From positions 124,001 to 188,000 of the forward strand of contig NZ_JAFBGA010000012.1 of NCBI RefSeq assembly GCF_016909575.1: a DNA stretch of 64,000 nt, given 5' to 3'. The notes below the pieces were generated by a model, which ran no database searches, was not told where the DNA came from, and was given only the letters and a program-made list of their open reading frames with translations. The DNA comes from Streptomyces sp. HB132. Its GTDB lineage: Bacteria > Actinomycetota > Actinomycetes > Streptomycetales > Streptomycetaceae. Within the stretch, counting starts at the first letter, position 1. Each line of letters starts with the position of its first letter. Below, one piece after another: positions 59,113 through 64,000 of this stretch. A program made the translations under genes and the position numbers.

Positions 59113-60095
59113 AGTGCTCGCTCCCCCATAAGACCGGCCGCACCCTTGGCGAGCATCTCGGCCGCGAGCTCGCGACCGAGGGCCGCCGCGTCGTCGTGCG
59201 ACGTGGGGACGGGACCGGTGATGGACAGCTGCACCAGGGAAGTACCGTCGGTCGAACCGACGACACCGCGCAGGCGCAGTTCGTTGACAACCTGCCCGTC
59301 GGCCAGGAGGTCGGCCAGCGCACCCACAGGTGCGGAGCAGCCGGCCTCCAGGGCGTTGAGCAGGGCACGCTCGGCGGTCACGGCGACCCGGGTGTACGGG
59401 TCGTCGAGCTCGGCGAGCGCTGCGGCGAGGTCCGCGCTGCTTTCAGCGCATTCGATCGCCAGTGCTCCCTGGCCGGGAGCGGGCAGGACGGTGTCGGCCG
59501 GCAGAAAGTCGGTGACCTCGTCCGTGCGTCCGAGGCGGCTGAGCCCGGCGGCGGCGAGTACCACCGCGTCCAGCTCCCCGCTTCGTACAAAACCTATGCG
59601 CGTGTCGACGTTGCCGCGGATCGCGACGGTCTCTATCTCGAGGCCGTGCGAGCGGGCGTACGCGTTGAGCTGCGCCATGCGGCGCGGCGAACCGGTGCCG
59701 ATGCGGGCACCGGGCGGCAGCTGCTCGAAGGTCAGCCCGTCCCGCGCCACCAGTGCGTCGCGCGGATCCTCGCGCTCCGGCACGGCGGCCAGGACGAGGC
59801 CCTCGGGCTGTGTCGTCGGCAGGTCCTTGAGCGAGTGGACCGCGAAGTCCACCTCACCGCTCAGCACCGCCTCGCGCAGGGCCGCGACGAACACGCCGGT
59901 CCCGCCGATCTGCGCCAGGTGCTCCCGGGAGACGTCCCCGTACGTGATGATCTCGACGAGCTCCACGGCACGCCCGGTCACCTCGCGGACAGCGTCGGCG
60001 ACCATGCCGGACTGCGCCATGGCGAGCTTGCTGCGCCGGGTGCCGAGCCGGAGCGGTGTGTTGGTCTCCCCGCCCAGGGGTGAGTTGTCGGTCAT
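59109..60095 (-). CDS. hemC: Hydroxymethylbilane synthase (porphobilinogen deaminase)
   Basis: 328 aa. It joins four porphobilinogen units on a dipyrromethane cofactor. The cofactor-binding Cys is in LEAGCSAPVGALAD. LRLGTRRSKLAMAQ and HSLKDLPTTQPEGL, with the catalytic Asp, are typical. It overlaps hemA by 4 nt at its start and hemD by 4 nt at its end. Confidence 0.96.
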   Translation of the reverse strand: MTDNSPLGGETNTPLRLGTRRSKLAMAQSGMVADAVREVTGRAVELVEIITYGDVSREHLAQIGGTGVFVAALREAVLSGEVDFAVHSLKDLPTTQPEGLVLAAVPEREDPRDALVARDGLTFEQLPPGARIGTGSPRRMAQLNAYARSHGLEIETVAIRGNVDTRIGFVRSGELDAVVLAAAGLSRLGRTDEVTDFLPADTVLPAPGQGALAIECAESSADLAAALAELDDPYTRVAVTAERALLNALEAGCSAPVGALADLLADGQVVNELRLRGVVGSTDGTSLVQLSITGPVPTSHDDAAALGRELAAEMLAKGAAGLMGERAL

Positions 60096-61585
60096 GACCG
60101 CCCTCTATTCGGGTCGTTCAGGTCTGCCCGGGAGACGGCGGCCACCGTCTGCGGGTCGAGGTCGAAGAGTTCCCGCAGCGCATCGGCGTACCCGGCGCCG
60201 CCGGGCTCGCTGGCGAGCTGCTTGACCCGCACGGTGGGCGCGTGCAGGAGCTTGTCGACGACGCGGCGCACGGTCTGCGTGATCTCGGCGCGCTGCTTCT
60301 CGTCCAGGTCGGGAAGGCGTCCGTCGAGCCGCGCGATCTCGCCGGCCACCACATCGGCGGCCATGGTGCGCAGGGCGACGACGGTCGGGGTGATGTGGGC
60401 GGCGCGCTGCGCGGCTCCGAAGGCGGCGACCTCGTCGGCGACGATGGTGCGCACCTGGTCCACATCGGCGGCCATCGGGGCGTCCGCGGACGCCTCGGCG
60501 AGCGACTCGATGTCGACGAGGCGCACACCGGCGACGCGGTGGGCCGCACCGTCGATGTCGCGCGGCATCGCGAGGTCGAGCAGATGGATCCGGGCGGGCC
60601 CGACGGTGGCCGGACGCGCGTACTCACGGCGCGCGGCCCGGTCCTGTGCCGCAGCCGTGGCGGACCCGTTCTCCACCCACGCGGCGTGCTGGTCCAGGTC
60701 GTCGGGCGCTGCGGCGACGGGGGCCCCGGGCGCCGGAGCCGCCGTGTCGAACGCGACGCCGAGCGCGTCCGCGACGGCCTCCGCCGTCAGGACGAGCCCG
60801 GTCGCGCCCGTACAGGACACGACGACATCGGCACGTGTCAGTTCGTCCGCGACCGCGGACATCACCACGGCGCGCACCGTCGGTACGCCGGCCTGACCGA
60901 GGATCTCGACGAGTCGCTCGGCACGGGCCCGGGTCCGGTTGGCGACGACGATCTCCTCGACGCCGGCCCGGGCCAGGGTGGCGGCGGCGAGCGAGGACAT
61001 CGAGCCCGCGCCGATCACCAGGGCGCGCTTGCCGGCGGCCCACTCCGTCACCTCTGCACCGTCTGCCAGCTGCTCGAGACCGAAGGTGACGAGCGACTGC
61101 CCGGCCCTGTCGATCCCGGTCTCGCTGTGGGCGCGCTTGCCGACCCGCAGGGCCTGCTGGAAGAGGTCGTTCAGCAGTCGGCCCGCCGTGTGGAGCTCCT
61201 GCCCCAGCGCGAGCGCGTCCTTGATCTGGCCGAGGATCTGGCCCTCGCCGACGACCATCGAGTCCAGCCCGCACGCCACCGAGAAGAGGTGGTGGACGGC
61301 ACGGTCCTCGTAGTGCACATAAAGATAAGGAGTGAGCTCGTCCAGCCCGACCCCGCTGTGCTGCGCGAGGAGAGTGGACAGCTCGGCGACACCCGCGTGG
61401 AACTTGTCCACGTCCGCGTACAACTCGATGCGGTTGCAGGTGGCCAGGACCGCGGCCTCGGTCGCGGGTTCCGCGGCGAGGGTGTCCGCGAGCAGCTTCG
61501 TCCGGGCGTCGACCGCCAGGGACGCCCGCTCCAGCACGGAGACGGGGGCACTGCGGTGGCTCAGACCGACGACCAGGAGACTCAT
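60092..61585 (-). CDS. hemA: Glutamyl-tRNA reductase
   Basis: 497 aa. It reduces glutamyl-tRNA to glutamate-1-semialdehyde, the first committed heme step, feeding HemL. The catalytic Cys is in VLATCNRIELYAD, the NADPH-binding loop in RALVIGAGSMSSLAAATL, and the specificity motif in GLSHRSAPVSVLERA. An Ala/Pro-rich insert near residues 285-310 makes it longer than the usual 420-450. It overlaps rex and hemC by 4 nt each. Confidence 0.96.
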   Translation of the reverse strand: MSLLVVGLSHRSAPVSVLERASLAVDARTKLLADTLAAEPATEAAVLATCNRIELYADVDKFHAGVAELSTLLAQHSGVGLDELTPYLYVHYEDRAVHHLFSVACGLDSMVVGEGQILGQIKDALALGQELHTAGRLLNDLFQQALRVGKRAHSETGIDRAGQSLVTFGLEQLADGAEVTEWAAGKRALVIGAGSMSSLAAATLARAGVEEIVVANRTRARAERLVEILGQAGVPTVRAVVMSAVADELTRADVVVSCTGATGLVLTAEAVADALGVAFDTAAPAPGAPVAAAPDDLDQHAAWVENGSATAAAQDRAARREYARPATVGPARIHLLDLAMPRDIDGAAHRVAGVRLVDIESLAEASADAPMAADVDQVRTIVADEVAAFGAAQRAAHITPTVVALRTMAADVVAGEIARLDGRLPDLDEKQRAEITQTVRRVVDKLLHAPTVRVKQLASEPGGAGYADALRELFDLDPQTVAAVSRADLNDPNRGRS

Positions 61586-62370
61586 GCCGGCATCACGGCG
61601 GGCATGTCCCCGTCAGGTCCCTTCCGGCCGCCGGGAGTGGCGCGCATCGGCGGCGCGTCGGTGTCGGCGTCGTCGTCCACACCCGTCCTGCCGTCGGCGG
61701 CGGCCTCTTCGCCGGCCTTGCGCTGCTCGTGGAAGGCGAGGATCTGCAGCTCGATGGAGAGGTCGACCTTGCGCACGTCGACACCGTCGGGCACGGAGAG
61801 CACCGTCGGCGCGAAGTTCAGGATGGAGGTCACACCGGCGGCGACGAGACGGTCGCAGACCTGCTGGGCCGCGCCGGGCGGGGTGGTGATGACACCGATG
61901 GACACACCGTTGTCACTGATGATCCGGTCCAGGTCATCGGTGTGCTGGACGGCGATCCCGGCCACGGGCGTACCCGCCATGGCGGGGTCGGCGTCGATCA
62001 GCGCGGCCACCCGGAAACCACGGGAGGCGAAACCGCCGTAGTTGGCGAGCGCGGCGCCGAGGTTACCGATACCGACGATCGCGACCGGCCAGTCCTGGGT
62101 CAGCCCGAGCTCGCGGGAGATCTGGTAGACGAGGTACTCGACGTCGTAGCCCACACCGCGGGTGCCGTAGGAGCCCAGATAGCTGAAGTCCTTGCGCAGC
62201 TTGGCGGAGTTGACGCCCGCCGCCGCGGCGAGTTCCTCGGACGAGACCGTCGGAACCGAGCGCTCGGAGAGCGCCGTCAGTGCGCGGAGATACAGCGGAA
62301 GTCGGGCGACGGTGGCCTCGGGAATTCCTCGGCTACGGGTCGCCGGTCGGTGAGTTCGGCCAGTTGCCAC
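61582..62370 (-). CDS. rex: Redox-sensing transcriptional repressor Rex
   Basis: 262 aa. Residues about 15-90 form a winged helix (IPEATVARLPLYLRALTALS, GVNSAKLRKDFSYLGSYGTR). Residues 95-215 form the NADH-binding Rossmann fold (VAIVGIGNLGAALANYGGF). Rex leaves its operators when NADH rises, derepressing respiratory and heme genes. GTG 62370 has AGGAG 6 nt upstream. An acidic, low-complexity tail of about 40 residues follows the domain. It is the first gene of rex-hemA-hemC-hemD, and its own operator lies about 75 bp upstream. Confidence 0.96.
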   Translation of the reverse strand: MATGRTHRPATRSRGIPEATVARLPLYLRALTALSERSVPTVSSEELAAAAGVNSAKLRKDFSYLGSYGTRGVGYDVEYLVYQISRELGLTQDWPVAIVGIGNLGAALANYGGFASRGFRVAALIDADPAMAGTPVAGIAVQHTDDLDRIISDNGVSIGVITTPPGAAQQVCDRLVAAGVTSILNFAPTVLSVPDGVDVRKVDLSIELQILAFHEQRKAGEEAAADGRTGVDDDADTDAPPMRATPGGRKGPDGDMPAVMPA

Positions 62371-62443
62371 GGTGCTCCTGCGGGATGAGCGGGGCTGCAG
62401 GCGGCCGTATGTCCTATGACCGCCCCGTCCACTGCAGGCTATG

Positions 62444-62467
62444 TCTTTGTGAACGCGTGCACAAAGA
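62444..62467. promoter_or_regulatory. Rex operator (ROP)
   Basis: TTGTGAACGCGTGCACAA at 62447-62464, extended symmetrically to TCTTT/AAAGA. It matches the known Rex operator form TTGTGAA..TTCACAA with one mismatch in the right arm, and lies in the rex promoter region. A second palindrome, GTGACC-GG-GGTCAC, follows at 62492-62505. Confidence 0.9.
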
Positions 62468-62655
62468 TAGTGTCCGTTTTGTCTGGTCAAAGTGACCGGG
62501 GTCACGCGTATTCCCCGCGCGATCCCGGAACCGGGGACGCCACCGGCCCGTTGCAGACCCGAAGGGGGCAAGACGGTACACACTCCTCATGTCCATGCCC
62601 CCGAGACCACTCAAAACGCCCATGATGTTAACCGGGTTTCTCCGAGGAAGCCCCC

Positions 62656-62931
62656 TCACGTACGCAGCGCCGTGCGCAGCCTCGCCGGGTCCACCCGCCA
62701 GAAGGTGTGCTGCTCGCCATCGATCAGGACCACCGGGATCTGCTCCCAGTACTCCTTGTGCAGCGCCTCGTCCCGCGTGATGTCCTTCTCCACCCAGGAC
62801 GCCCCGGTCTCCTCGCACACCGCGCTCACCACCATCCGCGCGTCGTCGCAGAGGTGGCACCCCGGCTTCCCCACGAGGGTCACCACCCGGTCGGCGGGCT
62901 TCTTCTTCGTACGACGCAGCAGAGCACTCAT
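62656..62931 (-). CDS. Glutaredoxin-like thiol protein
   Basis: 91 aa with a thioredoxin fold. VTLVGKPGCHLCDDARMVV carries the CxxC redox pair, and QIPVVLIDGEQHTFWRVD contains the cis-Pro. A basic N-terminal RRTKKKPADR precedes the fold. Similar small proteins next to rex are usual in Streptomyces; the partner is likely mycothiol-linked or thioredoxin, which cannot be told from sequence. It lies upstream of rex on the same strand, 285 nt away. Confidence 0.88.
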   Translation of the reverse strand: MSALLRRTKKKPADRVVTLVGKPGCHLCDDARMVVSAVCEETGASWVEKDITRDEALHKEYWEQIPVVLIDGEQHTFWRVDPARLRTALRT

Positions 62932-63086
62932 ACCTTCATTCTGCTCCCCTCGCCGGACACCGCCGGGCACGGCGGGGGCGCGGCCGGGGCGCGGAATCAC
63001 CCGTTTAACGCCCCGGTCCCGGAGAGTTCACGCCGCCGCATCCCGCCGGGTCGGGAAGTGCCGAACGGAATGGCTATGCTCACGAC

Positions 63087-64000
63087 ATGGCCGCTCTTGG
63101 ATGGCTCACCCCCCGCAGGCGCCCCGCCACGGCACGCAGCGTGCTCGCAGGCGAGGCCGCAGCCGAGGCCGCGCAGAAGGCGGCGCTCCCGACCGGCACC
63201 GAAGAGCTGCCGGCCACCTCCGAAGAAGCACCGGAACCCGCGTTCCCGGTGGCCGGGGACACCCGGGCCGCCGCCTTCTTCGACCTCGACAACACCGTGA
63301 TGCAGGGCGCCGCGATCTTCCACTTCGGCCGGGGCCTGTACAAGCGGAAGTTCTTCCAGCGCCGCGAACTGACCAGGTTCGCCTGGCAGCAGGCCTGGTT
63401 CAGGCTGGCCGGCGTCGAAGACCCGGAACACATGCAGGACGCCCGCGACAGCGCCCTGTCCATCGTCAAGGGCCACCGCGTCTCCGAGCTGATGTCCATC
63501 GGCGAGGAGATCTACGACGAGTACATGGCCGATCGCATCTGGCCCGGCACCCGCGCCCTCGCCCAGGCCCACCTCGACGCGGGGCAGAGGGTCTGGCTGG
63601 TCACCGCCGCCCCGGTGGAGACGGCCACGATCATCGCCCGCCGCCTGGGCCTCACCGGCGCCCTGGGCACGGTCGCCGAGTCCGTCGACGGCGTCTACAC
63701 CGGCCGGCTGGTCGGCGAGCCCCTGCACGGCCCGGCGAAGGCCGAGGCGGTTCGCGCACTGGCGGCGGCCGAGAGCCTGGACCTGGAGCGCTGCGCCGCC
63801 TACAGCGACTCGCACAACGACATCCCGATGCTGTCCCTGGTCGGCCACCCGTACGCGATCAACCCGGACTCCAAGCTGCGCAAGCACGCCCGCTCCCTGG
63901 ACTGGCGGCTGCGCGACTACCGCACCGGCCGCAAGGCGGCCAAGGTCGGCATCCCGGCCGCGGCCGGCGTCGGCGCCCTGGCCGGGGGCACTGCCGCCGC
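63087..64000 (+). CDS. HAD-family (SerB-like HAD-IB) phosphatase, partial
   Basis: ATG 63087 opens a frame that runs off the end of the window after 304 codons. After an Ala/Glu-rich N-terminus of about 60 residues, AAFFDLDNTVMQGAAIFHF has the catalytic DxD motif, VWLVTAAPVETATIIARRLG motif II, KAEAVRALAA motif III with Lys, and YSDSHNDIPMLSLVG motif IV. A hydrophobic Gly/Ala stretch begins at the cut end (GIPAAAGVGALAGG) and may be a membrane anchor. Substrates may be phosphoserine-like or lipid phosphates. Confidence 0.88.
   Translation, partial: MAALGWLTPRRRPATARSVLAGEAAAEAAQKAALPTGTEELPATSEEAPEPAFPVAGDTRAAAFFDLDNTVMQGAAIFHFGRGLYKRKFFQRRELTRFAWQQAWFRLAGVEDPEHMQDARDSALSIVKGHRVSELMSIGEEIYDEYMADRIWPGTRALAQAHLDAGQRVWLVTAAPVETATIIARRLGLTGALGTVAESVDGVYTGRLVGEPLHGPAKAEAVRALAAAESLDLERCAAYSDSHNDIPMLSLVGHPYAINPDSKLRKHARSLDWRLRDYRTGRKAAKVGIPAAAGVGALAGGTAA

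Overview
The window is typical Streptomyces chromosome. GC is very high with strong third-position GC bias, GTG starts and 4-nt ATGA/GTGA gene overlaps are common, and many lineage hallmarks are present: UbiX/UbiA/UbiD genes of the futalosine menaquinone route, a class I LysRS beside ArgRS, a rex-hemACD operon, DUF397/XRE pairs, partner-switching cassettes, DUF2637, DUF3558 and DUF4232 proteins, and an ECF42-type sigma factor. No rRNA, tRNA or CRISPR array was found. Most homology statements are recognition from sequence motifs, not database searches.

Layout. 0-4 kb: late menaquinone genes (ubiX, a rhomboid protease, mqnP, a UbiD-type decarboxylase). 4-7.2 kb: small membrane protein, MarR regulator, and a divergent DJ-1/aldehyde dehydrogenase pair. 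7.2-11.4 kb: System II cytochrome c maturation operon (resA-ccdA-resB-ccsB). 11.5-15 kb: Tat lipoprotein deacetylase-like protein, histidine phosphatase and hemL. 15.3-21.1 kb: a conserved gene whose 3' end is duplicated 5.4 kb away. The two copies bracket a degraded integrase and a four-gene cargo: NrtR-like Nudix regulator, nucleoside-phosphorylase-like protein, large multi-TM protein and small TM protein. This looks like a decayed integrative element carrying a candidate conflict or signalling system. 21.3-28.8 kb: partner-switching signalling cluster with three STAS proteins, a HATPase anti-sigma-like kinase, two PP2C phosphatases, a CarH-like B12-binding sensor and a MarR protein. 29-34 kb: Mut7-C protein, YnfA, SDR, a free-standing LAGLIDADG endonuclease and RtcB.

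34-37.6 kb: two DUF3558 lipoproteins and a DUF2637 membrane protein. 37.6-41.3 kb: divergent lysS/argS. 41.3-45.1 kb: two overlapping genes sharing a Gly/Asn-rich motif, a membrane-anchored XRE protein and a DUF4232 lipoprotein. 45.1-46.3 kb: insertion scar with a truncated hydrolase, an HTH protein and a serine-recombinase remnant. 46.3-55 kb: AlkZ-like protein, VOC protein, WYL regulator, aldo/keto reductase, DGPF protein with ECF42 sigma factor, a HATPase, an XRE/DUF397 pair and a MarR-like zinc-ribbon protein. 55-64 kb: heme biosynthesis (hemB and rex-hemA-hemC-hemD) with a Rex operator, a long non-coding leader before a small MerR-like gene, a glutaredoxin-like gene and the start of a HAD phosphatase.

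How it fits together. Much of the core content is respiratory: menaquinone synthesis, cytochrome c maturation and heme synthesis (hemL, hemB, hemA/C/D), with Rex linking heme synthesis to NADH/NAD+ balance. The accessory blocks are dominated by signalling modules and by scars of past integration.
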